Below, piece after piece: positions 15,540-22,387 of a DNA stretch of 32,785 nt (position 1 is its first letter; each line of letters opens with the position of its first letter). Source of the stretch: Methylobacterium platani (GTDB lineage Bacteria > Pseudomonadota > Alphaproteobacteria > Rhizobiales > Beijerinckiaceae); assembly GCF_001653715.1 (NCBI RefSeq), contig NZ_LWHQ01000061.1, positions 1 through 32,785 on the forward strand, in the 5' to 3' direction. Under the pieces are notes generated by a model that was given only the letters and a program-made list of their open reading frames with translations, made no database searches and was not told the origin of the DNA. The position numbers and the translations under genes were made by a program.

Positions 15540-16217
15540 TCAAACGGCCGGCTTCAGGTGCTTGAACATGTGCCCGCGCGCCTCGGCATCCAGCTCGGCC
15601 TTGAAGGCGAACCGGTCCTTCAGGGCGACGGCCTTCGCGGCGGCGGGGCGGGCGGCGATGGCATCGTGGTGGCGCTTCAGGTTCGGGAAGGGCTCGAAGG
15701 CGCCCTCGCCGAGGATGAAGGGCAGCATCCGGGCCCAGCCCCACACCGCCATGTCGACGATGCCGTAGGCCTCGCCCACCATCCAGTCGCGCCCGGCGAG
15801 GTGCCCGTCGAGCACGCCGTAATGGCGCTTCGCCTCGAACTGGTAGCGGTCGTTGGCGTAAGGGACCTTCTCGGGGGCGAAGTTGCGGAAATGCACCGCC
15901 TGGCCGGAGAACGGCCCGATGCCGGTCGCCACGAACATCAGCCAGGACAGGAGCGTGGCCCGCTCGGATGCGGGGGGCAGGAAGCGGCCAGTCTTCTCGG
16001 CGAGGTAGAGCAGGATCGCGTTCGAATCGAACACCACGGTGCCGTCGTCGACGATCACCGGCACCTTGCCGTTCGGGTTGAGCTTGAGGAACTCGGGCGC
16101 GAACTGCTCGCCCTTGCGGGTGTCCACCGCCACCGGCTCGTAAGCGAGCCCCGCCTCCTCCAGGAAGAGCGCGACCTTGGTCGGGTTGGGCGAGCCGTTG
16201 AAATAGAAGGTGATCAT
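15540..16217 (-). CDS. Glutathione S-transferase family protein (YfcG/nu-class-like)
   Basis: 225 residues beginning MITFYFNGSPNPTKV at 16217, behind a strong GGAGG; the open frame upstream is not GST-like. The thioredoxin-fold half includes NPNGKVPVIVDDGTVVFDSNAILLYLAEKTGRFLP, and the C-terminal helical domain contains DGHLAGRDWMVGEAYGIVDMAVWGWAR. The pattern SPNPTKVALFLEE resembles the YfcG/YghU branch, whose members act as glutathione-dependent disulfide oxidoreductases. It heads an operon with an aldolase and an esterase and is divergent from modB. Confidence 0.9.
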   Translation of the reverse strand: MITFYFNGSPNPTKVALFLEEAGLAYEPVAVDTRKGEQFAPEFLKLNPNGKVPVIVDDGTVVFDSNAILLYLAEKTGRFLPPASERATLLSWLMFVATGIGPFSGQAVHFRNFAPEKVPYANDRYQFEAKRHYGVLDGHLAGRDWMVGEAYGIVDMAVWGWARMLPFILGEGAFEPFPNLKRHHDAIAARPAAAKAVALKDRFAFKAELDAEARGHMFKHLKPAV

Positions 16218-16365
16218 CGCAGGGCCTCCGGGGGACGGGGTGGCATTCCCCACACAGGGCCCCAGATGCGCCCGCGGATCAACGGTACGGCCCGAAACCC
16301 AGCGTTGCCGCACGGGGCCTGGACTCCGCACGCCGATCCGCCATGGTGCAGGATCTCTCCGCCGG

Positions 16366-17064
16366 ATGATCCCTCCCCTGTTCCTCACCCCCGACGAGTG
16401 GAGCGCGCTCAGGCTCAGCCTGCTGGTGGCGAGCGTGGCGACGCTGGCGAGCCTGCTGCCGGGGCTCGCCGTCGCCTACCTGCTGGCGCGCCGCGAGTTC
16501 CGCGGCCGGGCGCTCCTCGACGGGCTGGTCCATCTGCCGCTGATCCTGCCCCCGGTGGTGACCGGCTACCTGCTCCTCCTCGCCTTCGGCCGCCGCGGCT
16601 GGGTCGGGCCGGCACTCGCCGAGATCGGCATCGTGTTCTCGTTCCGCTGGACCGGGGCGGCGCTCGCCTGCGCGGTGATGGGCTTCCCGCTGATGGTGCG
16701 GGCGATGCGGCTGTCCTTCGAGGCGGTCGACCGCAAGCTCGAGCAGGCCGCCGGGACCCTCGGCGCCTCTCCGGTCGCGGTGTTCCTCGTCGTCACGCTG
16801 CCGCTGGCGCTGCCCGGCATCCTCGCCGGCGCGGTGCTGGCCTTCGCCAAGGCGATGGGGGAGTTCGGCGCCACCATCACCTTCGTGTCGAACATCCCGG
16901 GCGAGACCCAGACCCTGCCGGCGGCGATCTACACCCTGACCCAGGTGCCGGGGGGCGAGGCCGGCGCCTTGCGCCTCACCCTGGTCTCGGTCGCCCTGTC
17001 GATGGCGGCGCTCCTCGCCTCGGAGTGGCTGGCCCGGCGGGCCCGGAACCGGCTCTCGGCATGA
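16366..17064 (+). CDS. modB: Molybdate ABC transporter permease
   Basis: 232 residues with five or so membrane helices. It opens LTPDEWSALRLSLLVASVATLASLLPGLAVAYLLARREF and has the permease-ATPase coupling segment EQAAGTLGASPVAVFLVVTLPLALPGILAGAVLAFAKAMGEFGATITF. The GEFGATITFVSNIPGETQTLPAAIY stretch is characteristic of ModB. The start at 16366 gives the family length; the open frame upstream to 16210 is non-coding. It is followed 13 nt later by modC. No modA (periplasmic molybdate receptor) is beside it, so the receptor must be elsewhere. Confidence 0.93.
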   Translation: MIPPLFLTPDEWSALRLSLLVASVATLASLLPGLAVAYLLARREFRGRALLDGLVHLPLILPPVVTGYLLLLAFGRRGWVGPALAEIGIVFSFRWTGAALACAVMGFPLMVRAMRLSFEAVDRKLEQAAGTLGASPVAVFLVVTLPLALPGILAGAVLAFAKAMGEFGATITFVSNIPGETQTLPAAIYTLTQVPGGEAGALRLTLVSVALSMAALLASEWLARRARNRLSA

Positions 17065-17077
17065 CGGGAGGCTCGGC

Positions 17078-18172
17078 ATGATCGAGGTCGCGGTCCGCCA
17101 CGCCCGCGGCGCTTTCGCGCTCGATGCGGCCTTCACGGCGGAGGGACGGGTCACCGCGCTGTTCGGCCGCTCGGGCTCCGGCAAGTCGACCCTCGTCGAC
17201 GTGATCGCCGGGCTGGTGCGGCCCGACCAGGGGCGGATCGTGGTCGACGGCGTTACCCTCCTCGACACGGGGACGCGCCTCCGGGTGCCGGTGCACCGGC
17301 GCCGGATCGGCTACGTGTTCCAGGAGGCGCGGCTGCTGCCGCATCTCAGCGTGCGCCAGAACCTGCTGTTCGGGCGCTGGTTCTCCCGCGACCGCGCCGG
17401 CGGCCCGAGCCTCGCCGCAGTGGCCGACCTCCTCGGCATCGCGCCCCTGCTCGACCGGCGGCCGGCGGGCCTGTCGGGCGGCGAGCGCCAGCGGGTGGCG
17501 ATCGGCCGGGCGCTCCTCGCCCGCCCGCGGCTCCTGCTGATGGACGAGCCGCTCTCGGCCCTCGACGAGGCGCGCAAGGCCGAGATCCTGCCCTACGTGG
17601 CGCGGCTGCGCGACGAGGCGCGGGTGCCGATCGTCTATGTCAGCCACGCCGTCGCCGAGGTGGCGCGCCTCGCCGACACGGTGGTGGTCCTGGACCAGGG
17701 CCGGGTCGCGGCCTGCGGCCCCGCCGCCGAGGTCCTGCGCCGCAGCGCGCTGTTCCCGGGCCGCGAGACGGGAGAGACCGGTGCCCTGCTGCAACTGCGG
17801 ATCGCCACCCATGACGACGCTTTCGGCCTCACCCGCCTGGAGGGCGCGCCCGGCCGCCTGACCGTGCCGCGGCTTCCCCTGCCGGCGGGTGCGAGCGTGC
17901 GAGTCCGGGTGCGGGCCCGCGACGTGCTGGTGGCGCGGGAGGTCCCGCCGTCGTTGAGCGCCCGCAACGTGCTGCCCGGCACCGTGACCGCGGTGATCCC
18001 GGGCGACGGACCCCATGCCCGGGTCGAGATCGCCTGCGGCGACGCCGTGCTGGTCGCGCAAGTCACTCGGCTCGCCGCCCACGAGCTCGCGCTGGCGCCC
18101 GGCCTACCCGTGGTGGCGATCGTGAAGAGCGTCGCGTTCGACGAGGAGACGATCGGGGTGTTGGAGATCTAA
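17078..18172 (+). CDS. modC: Molybdate ABC transporter ATP-binding protein
   Basis: 364 residues. The nucleotide-binding domain has Walker A GRSGSGKST (30-38), the Q-loop VFQEARLLPHL, signature LSGGERQRVAIGRALLARP, Walker B LLLMDEPLSALD and the switch VSHAVAEVARLADTVVVL. The C-terminal third carries a TOBE/Mop-type molybdate-binding domain (SARNVLPGTVTAVIP...ARVEIACGDAVLVAQVTRLAAHELALAPG), which distinguishes ModC from general ABC ATPases. GGGAGG precedes the ATG. It powers ModB for molybdate import, supplying molybdoenzymes. Length is normal. Confidence 0.96.
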   Translation: MIEVAVRHARGAFALDAAFTAEGRVTALFGRSGSGKSTLVDVIAGLVRPDQGRIVVDGVTLLDTGTRLRVPVHRRRIGYVFQEARLLPHLSVRQNLLFGRWFSRDRAGGPSLAAVADLLGIAPLLDRRPAGLSGGERQRVAIGRALLARPRLLLMDEPLSALDEARKAEILPYVARLRDEARVPIVYVSHAVAEVARLADTVVVLDQGRVAACGPAAEVLRRSALFPGRETGETGALLQLRIATHDDAFGLTRLEGAPGRLTVPRLPLPAGASVRVRVRARDVLVAREVPPSLSARNVLPGTVTAVIPGDGPHARVEIACGDAVLVAQVTRLAAHELALAPGLPVVAIVKSVAFDEETIGVLEI

Positions 18173-18363
18173 CGGCACGCATCGGCGACGAGGCGAAGAC
18201 GGGATGGAGACAAGCCGTCCGGCACCCGCTAGGATCTCTGCGTCAGGTGAACACCTTCCCGGCTGCGAGAGCCCATGGCGCGTGGGCTTACGACGGCATT
18301 CGCCGGCCGTCGTCGAAACCCGAACAGGGCTGAGCAGGCATGGCTGGGAAGGAGGTGAAGGAT

Positions 18364-18447
18364 GTGAACGGTTTTCCGATACTCACCATCACCATCGCAA
18401 AAAGCCCGACCGGATGGTCTCTGACCATCACGATCGGGCTCATGTAG
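18364..18447 (+). CDS. Small ORF of 27 codons with near-perfect Shine-Dalgarno
   Basis: GTG at 18364 is preceded by AAGGAGGTGA (18349-18358), eight bases between GGAGG and the start, the best ribosome-binding site in the window. The frame runs to TAG at 18445-18447. The peptide contains the motif LTITI twice (residues 7-11 and 20-24) around a turn-like AKSPTGWS, so it could form a beta-hairpin. There is no signal peptide or charged region. An alternative ATG at 18340 would add eight residues but would place the Shine-Dalgarno inside the frame. A two-tier RNA hairpin (18403-18440) lies in its second half and a rho-independent terminator follows at 18519-18554. It may be a true small protein or a leader peptide. 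I do not recognise a family. Confidence 0.5.
   Translation: MNGFPILTITIAKSPTGWSLTITIGLM
18403..18440. other. Two-tier hairpin inside the small ORF
   Basis: Outer arms AGCCCGA/TCGGGCT enclose a perfect inner hairpin GATGGTC-TCT-GACCATC (18413-18429). The structure overlaps the second LTITI repeat of the small ORF and could be an attenuator-like element. It has no U-run. Confidence 0.5.
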
Positions 18448-18518
18448 CGACACTGTTCGCGTGACAAGAGGGCTCGCGGGGCGCCACCCGCGGGTCCTCG
18501 CCCGTGAAGATAGGTGCG

Positions 18519-18554
18519 ATCGCTGCGTCAATCAATCGACGCGAAGCGATTTTT
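18519..18554 (+). terminator. Rho-independent terminator, plus strand
   Basis: ATCGCT-GCGTC, loop AATCAATC, GACGC-GA-AGCGAT forms an 11-pair stem with a 2-nt bulge, followed directly by TTTT. It ends any transcript covering modC and the small ORF. On the opposite strand no U-run follows, so direction is clear. Confidence 0.75.
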
Positions 18555-18590
18555 ACAGTGCCCTCGTGTGTTGAGATCTCGACACGGAAA

Positions 18591-18612
18591 CGGCGGGCCT
18601 TTCGGCCCGCCG
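18591..18612 (-). terminator. Rho-independent terminator of the DUF4142 gene
   Basis: CGGCGGGCC-GAAA-GGCCCGCCG on the minus strand is a perfect 9-bp stem with a GNRA tetraloop, followed by TTT. It lies 27 nt after the stop at 18640. Confidence 0.8.
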
Positions 18613-18639
18613 CCCCGTCATCCTATGTCCGAGCCGGAC

Positions 18640-19356
18640 TTAGCGGGCGCTGGGCAGCCGCTGGGCCTGCGCCAGATGCTGCTCCATCACCGGCAGGGCC
18701 TGCTGCACGTAAGCCCGCAGGGCCGGGTTCGGGCCGGACTGCGCGTAGGCCTGGTAGTTGGCGACGGTCATGCCGTGGGCCTGCACCTGCATGCGAGCGT
18801 AGGTGCGGTCGAAGGCCGGGCCGGCCGGGGTCGAGGCGAGCTCGGCGAGCATCGCCTGCTGCTGCGGGCCGAGCGGGATCGCCTGGGTGGTGGCGGTGGT
18901 GGTCACGTCGCCGTCGAAGTCGACCGCGTTTGCGCCCATCTGGGCGCCACGGGCCGCGCCGGTGCCGAGGCCTTCGAGGCCGCCGACCGGGCCGCCCTGC
19001 AGGGTGCCGCCGACCACGCCGGCCGCCGCGCCGGTGGCCGCGCCGACCGCGCCGCCCGCGATGGCGAAGGGCGCCTCGATCAGGCCGCCGATGCCGGCGC
19101 CGGTGCCGCGGGCCACGTTCTCGCGGCCGCCGAGCAGCGCCACGTTGGCGGCGCGGTGATCGCGGATCATCTCGCGGGCGTAGGTGCGGATCCGCGGGTT
19201 GCGCGACTTCTCGAGGGCGATCTGGCTCGACTTGACCTCGAAGGCGTTCGACATCAGCGCCATCGAGCGGAACTGGTTGAAGTCGCCGACCTGCTGCGCG
19301 AAGGCGGGGGTCGCGAGCGCAACGGCAAGACCGGTCAGAGCAACGAGCTTCTTCAT
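18640..19356 (-). CDS. Exported DUF4142-family protein with glycine-rich insertion
   Basis: 238 residues from the ATG at 19356 (GGAG upstream). A signal peptide ends at AFA-QQ (20/21). A first helical half (FNQFRSMALMSNAFEVKSSQIALEKSRNPRIRTYAREMIRDHRAAN, 26-71) and a second (LGPQQQAMLAELASTPAGPAFDRTYARMQVQAHGMTVANYQAYAQ, about 162-206) are the ferritin-like DUF4142 pattern. Between them (about 77-145) sits a Gly/Ala-rich stretch with GxxxG spacing like a glycine zipper. A membrane-associated insert is therefore possible. DUF4142 proteins are often stress-induced; an EcfG-type promoter motif is present upstream. The molecular function is unknown. Confidence 0.85.
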   Translation of the reverse strand: MKKLVALTGLAVALATPAFAQQVGDFNQFRSMALMSNAFEVKSSQIALEKSRNPRIRTYAREMIRDHRAANVALLGGRENVARGTGAGIGGLIEAPFAIAGGAVGAATGAAAGVVGGTLQGGPVGGLEGLGTGAARGAQMGANAVDFDGDVTTTATTQAIPLGPQQQAMLAELASTPAGPAFDRTYARMQVQAHGMTVANYQAYAQSGPNPALRAYVQQALPVMEQHLAQAQRLPSAR

Positions 19357-19391
19357 CGGTGATCTCCAAAAATCTATTCTTGAGCGTCGGG

Positions 19392-19406
19392 TCGGTCGAC
19401 GACCGA
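19392..19406. promoter_or_regulatory. 15-bp palindrome in the leader of the DUF4142 gene
   Basis: TCGGTCG-A-CGACCGA is a perfect inverted repeat with a 1-nt centre, 36 nt upstream of the start codon and downstream of the predicted EcfG promoter. It may be an operator or a leader hairpin. No regulator is identifiable. Confidence 0.4.
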
Positions 19407-19457
19407 ACATCGGGCCGTTGGTTCGGGACGGCTTGGCAGGACGCTTTCGGGCTGGAC

Positions 19458-19482
19458 AACGAGCTTTCGCCGGCATTGTTCC
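19458..19482 (-). promoter_or_regulatory. EcfG-type general stress promoter motif
   Basis: On the minus strand GGAAC (19482-19478) is followed by exactly 16 nt and CGTT (19461-19458). This matches the GGAAC-N16/17-cGTT consensus of EcfG-dependent promoters in Alphaproteobacteria. It points at the DUF4142 gene, with a predicted leader of about 95 nt. Confidence 0.65.
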
Positions 19483-19596
19483 ATCGTTGCGTCATCGATC
19501 GTGACGCCGCGCCCCTGGCCGGAACGGGGCCGCCTCCGCTATGACCGCCCGCGGCGCCGCGGACGGTCCGGGCGCGCGAGCGACGCGACGTTCCGA

Positions 19597-20715
19597 GTGA
19601 CACGCCCCACCTCCCTGCCGCTGATCCAGGTCCTGCGGGCGCTCGCCGCCGTGATGGTCGCCGCGGGCCACGCGCAGTTCGAGGTCGCGGGCCTCGCCGC
19701 CCGGGCGGGCTTGCCCTTCGCGCCGGCGGCGCGGCTGCCCTGGCCGGCCGGGGTCGACGTGTTCTTCGTGATCTCCGGCTTCATCATCGTGCACGCGGCG
19801 GCGCCCCTGTACGGACGGGCGGACGCGCGAAAAATCTTCCTCGCCCACAGGATCGCCCGGGTGGTGCCGCTCTACTGGCTCGCCACCACGCTCTACCTCG
19901 CGCTCGCCTTCGCCCGGCCCGGCCTCCTCGGGGCCGGTTCCGAGGGGCCCCTCTACCTCGCGGCCTCCTACCTGTTCTGGCCGATGGCCCGGGCCGACGG
20001 GGCGGTGCAGCCGCTCTACTCGCTGGGCTGGACGCTCAACTACGAGATGGCGTTCTACGCACTCTTCGCCCTCGCGCTGCCTTGGGGCGGGGGACGGATC
20101 GCGGGCGGGGAACGGATCGCGAGCCCGAGGCGGACGGTCCTCGGCGTGGTCGCGCTGCTCGGCGGCCTCGTCCTCGTCGGGCGGGTGGCCGGACCGCTGC
20201 CGGGCCCCCTCGCGGCGCCGATCGCGTTCTGGAGCGACCCGATCGTGCTCGAATTCGCCTGCGGCGCCCTCCTCGCCCTGGCGCGGCAGGAGGGGTTTCG
20301 CCTGCCGGCGCCGGCGCGCCTCGTCCTGGCGGTCGCCGGCCTCGTCCTGCTCTGCGTCGCCGGCGAGGCGCCCGCCCTCCCCCGCGCCCTCGCCTGGGGC
20401 GGGCCCGCCGCGCTCCTCGTCGCCGCGGCCGCCCTCGGGCCGGCGGGCGCCGTCGGGCCCCGACTCCGGCCGGCGGTCGTGCTGGGGGATGCGTCCTACG
20501 CCCTCTACCTAGCTCATCCCTTCGTCGTACGGGGCCTGCGCGTGACGGCCGAGACGGCCGGCCTCGCGGCGGTCCTCGGACCCGGGCCGCTGGCCGCGTC
20601 GATGCTCGTCCTCGCCGCCGGGGCGGCGATCCTGCTGCACCGCATCGTCGAACGGCCCCTGACCCGGGCGGCGCGGGCGCTGCTCGCGCCGGCATCGCCG
20701 GTGAATAAGGGCTGA
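19597..20715 (+). CDS. Acyltransferase-3 family membrane protein
   Basis: About 372 residues from the GTG at 19597; the frame is open back to a GTG at 19501, but that stretch is Arg-rich and lacks family sequence. The first helix holds PLIQVLRALAAVMVAAGHAQFE with the conserved Arg and His. WPAGVDVFFVISGFIIVHAA and HRIARVVPLYWLATTLYLAL are followed by about ten hydrophobic helices. The end GDASYALYLAHPFVVRGL and HRIVERPLTRAARALL is also typical. The family transfers acyl groups to surface polysaccharides such as exopolysaccharide, O-antigen or Nod factors. Substrate unknown. It is divergent from the DUF4142 gene and ends upstream of the ABC operon. Confidence 0.9.
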   Translation: MTRPTSLPLIQVLRALAAVMVAAGHAQFEVAGLAARAGLPFAPAARLPWPAGVDVFFVISGFIIVHAAAPLYGRADARKIFLAHRIARVVPLYWLATTLYLALAFARPGLLGAGSEGPLYLAASYLFWPMARADGAVQPLYSLGWTLNYEMAFYALFALALPWGGGRIAGGERIASPRRTVLGVVALLGGLVLVGRVAGPLPGPLAAPIAFWSDPIVLEFACGALLALARQEGFRLPAPARLVLAVAGLVLLCVAGEAPALPRALAWGGPAALLVAAAALGPAGAVGPRLRPAVVLGDASYALYLAHPFVVRGLRVTAETAGLAAVLGPGPLAASMLVLAAGAAILLHRIVERPLTRAARALLAPASPVNKG

Positions 20716-20754
20716 CAAGCCCGGACCTCCCTCGGCACGGGCCGGTCGAACCCG

Positions 20755-20802
20755 TTGACACTCCATCGGCGGCATGCTGTTTCGCTATGCGATACGCGCA
20801 TA
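20755..20802 (+). promoter_or_regulatory. Putative promoter and operator of the LIV-type operon
   Basis: A consensus -35 TTGACA sits at 20755-20760. A perfect 6-bp inverted repeat TATGCG-ATACG-CGCATA lies at 20786-20802, where the transcription start would be. The -10 box is not clear: TGTTTC at 17-nt spacing is poor. The repeat is placed where a repressor could block initiation. Confidence 0.45.
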
Positions 20803-20838
20803 AGCGCGAGTGAGGAAACGCAGGGGTGACGCGCCGAC

Positions 20839-21645
20839 ATGGCTCAACCGACCACCCACGCCGAGGGACGCGCCCGAGCGGGTGCCGAGGGCCGGGACAT
20901 CGTCCTGTCCACCGAGGGGCTGACCAAGGAGTTCAAGGGGTTCCGCGCCGTGAACGGCGTGACCCTCGAGGTGACGCGCGGCACCATCCACGCGCTGATC
21001 GGCCCGAACGGCGCCGGCAAGACGACCTGCTTCAACCTGCTGACGAAGTTCCTGACGCCGTCGGCGGGCTCGATCCGCTACAACGGCCGCGACATCACCG
21101 GCATGAAGCCGGCGGACGTCGCCCGGCTCGGGCTGGTGCGTTCGTTCCAGATCTCGGCGGTGTTCCCGCACCTGACGGTCAAGGAGAACGTCCGCATCGC
21201 CCTGCAGCGGCGCAAGCGCGGCGACTCGTTCGACTTCTGGCGCTCCGAGACGGTGCTGCGCGCCCTCAACCAGGAGGCGCTGCAGCTGGTCGAGGCGGTC
21301 GGCCTCTCGGATTTCGCCGACATTCCCGCCGTGGAGCTGTCCTATGGCCGCAAGCGCGCGCTCGAGATCGCCACGACGCTGGCGCTGGAGCCCGAGATGC
21401 TGCTCCTCGACGAGCCGATGGCCGGCATGGGCCACGAGGACGTCGACCGGACCGCGGCGCTGATCCGCCGGGTCTCGGCGAACCGCACCATCCTGATGGT
21501 CGAGCACAACCTGTCGGTCGTCGCCTCGCTCTCCGACCGCATCACCGTGCTGGCGCGCGGCCAGGTGCTGGCGGAGGGCGACTACGCCACCGTGTCGAAG
21601 GATCCCCGCGTGATTGAGGCCTATATCGGAGCCGGTCATGGCTGA
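20839..21645 (+). CDS. livG: Branched-chain-type ABC transporter ATPase LivG
   Basis: 268 residues. GPNGAGKTTCFNLL (Walker A), the Q-loop RSFQISAVFPHLTVKENV, signature LSYGRKRALEIATTLALEP, Walker B LLLDEPMAGM and VEHNLSVVASLSDRITVL identify a HAAT-family ATPase of the LivG type. The C-terminal VIEAYIGAGHG ends in the family-typical way. It is the first gene of a six-gene operon, and its last eight bases overlap the livF start. An N-terminal extension of about 25 residues precedes the ABC domain. It energises import of an amino-acid-like or other small organic ligand chosen by the binding proteins downstream. Confidence 0.95.
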   Translation: MAQPTTHAEGRARAGAEGRDIVLSTEGLTKEFKGFRAVNGVTLEVTRGTIHALIGPNGAGKTTCFNLLTKFLTPSAGSIRYNGRDITGMKPADVARLGLVRSFQISAVFPHLTVKENVRIALQRRKRGDSFDFWRSETVLRALNQEALQLVEAVGLSDFADIPAVELSYGRKRALEIATTLALEPEMLLLDEPMAGMGHEDVDRTAALIRRVSANRTILMVEHNLSVVASLSDRITVLARGQVLAEGDYATVSKDPRVIEAYIGAGHG

Positions 21646-22387
21646 GGCGGTGATGACGAAGCCGGTCGCGGGCGCGGCCGCGGGCACGGCCCCGCTGCTC
21701 TCGGTGCAGGGCCTCGAGGGCTGGTACGGCGAGAGCCACGTGCTGCACGGCATCAGCTTCGACGTGAAGCCCGGCGAGGTCGTGACCCTGCTCGGCCGCA
21801 ACGGCGCTGGCAAGACCACGACGCTGCGCGCCATCATCGGCATCCTGGCCAAGCGCAAGGGCTCGATCCGCTACGACGGCGCCGAGACCATCGGCATGGC
21901 CTCGCGCAACATCGCCAAGCTCGGCCTCGGCTACGTGCCGGAGGAGCGGGGTATCTTCTCGAGCCTGTCGGTCTACGAGAACCTGATGCTGCCGCCGCGG
22001 GTGAAGCCCGGCGGGATGACGGTCGAGCAGATCTACACCCTGTTCCCCAACCTCAAGGAGCGTGCGGGCAGCCAGGGCACCAAGCTCTCGGGCGGCGAGC
22101 AGCAGATGCTCGCCATCGGCCGCATCCTGCGTACGGGGGCCAAGCTGATCCTGCTCGACGAGCCGACCGAGGGCCTCGCCCCGGTCATCGTGCAGCAGAT
22201 CGGCCGGACGATCGCCCGGCTGAAGACCGAGGGCTACACGATCGTGCTGGTGGAGCAGAACTTCCGCTTCGCCCAGACCGTGGCCGACCGTCACTTCGTC
22301 GTCGAGCAGGGCCGGGTGATCGACACGATCCCGAATGCCGAGCTCGACGCCAACATCGACAAGCTGCACACCTATCTCGGGGTCTGA
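21638..22387 (+). CDS. livF: Branched-chain-type ABC transporter ATPase LivF
   Basis: 249 residues from the ATG at 21638 (GGAG upstream), which overlaps the livG stop. GRNGAGKTTTLRAIIG, YVPEERGIFSSLSVYENLML (typical LivF), signature LSGGEQQMLAIGRIL, Walker B LILLDEPTEGLAP and VEQNFRFAQTVADRHFVVEQG are all present. It pairs with LivG as the second ATPase. Its TGA overlaps the ATG of the first binding-protein gene as TGATG, so translation is coupled. Confidence 0.96.
   Translation: MAEAVMTKPVAGAAAGTAPLLSVQGLEGWYGESHVLHGISFDVKPGEVVTLLGRNGAGKTTTLRAIIGILAKRKGSIRYDGAETIGMASRNIAKLGLGYVPEERGIFSSLSVYENLMLPPRVKPGGMTVEQIYTLFPNLKERAGSQGTKLSGGEQQMLAIGRILRTGAKLILLDEPTEGLAPVIVQQIGRTIARLKTEGYTIVLVEQNFRFAQTVADRHFVVEQGRVIDTIPNAELDANIDKLHTYLGV

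Larger units (their letters stand above)
18173..18639. other. 467-bp structured intergenic region modC/DUF4142
   Basis: The region is rich in inverted repeats: AGCCCA/TGGGCT (18270-18288), ACGACGG/CCGTCGT (18290-18313), a two-tier hairpin at 18403-18440, CGCGGG/CCCGCG (18475-18492) and two terminators facing opposite ways. It also encodes one credible small ORF (18364-18447). The first two hairpins may end or stabilise the modC message. No larger gene is supported. Confidence 0.65.

Noticed and set aside
18204..18464. 86-codon plus-strand frame after modC
   Set aside because: It has no good ribosome-binding site and overlaps the better supported small ORF at 18364 in another frame.
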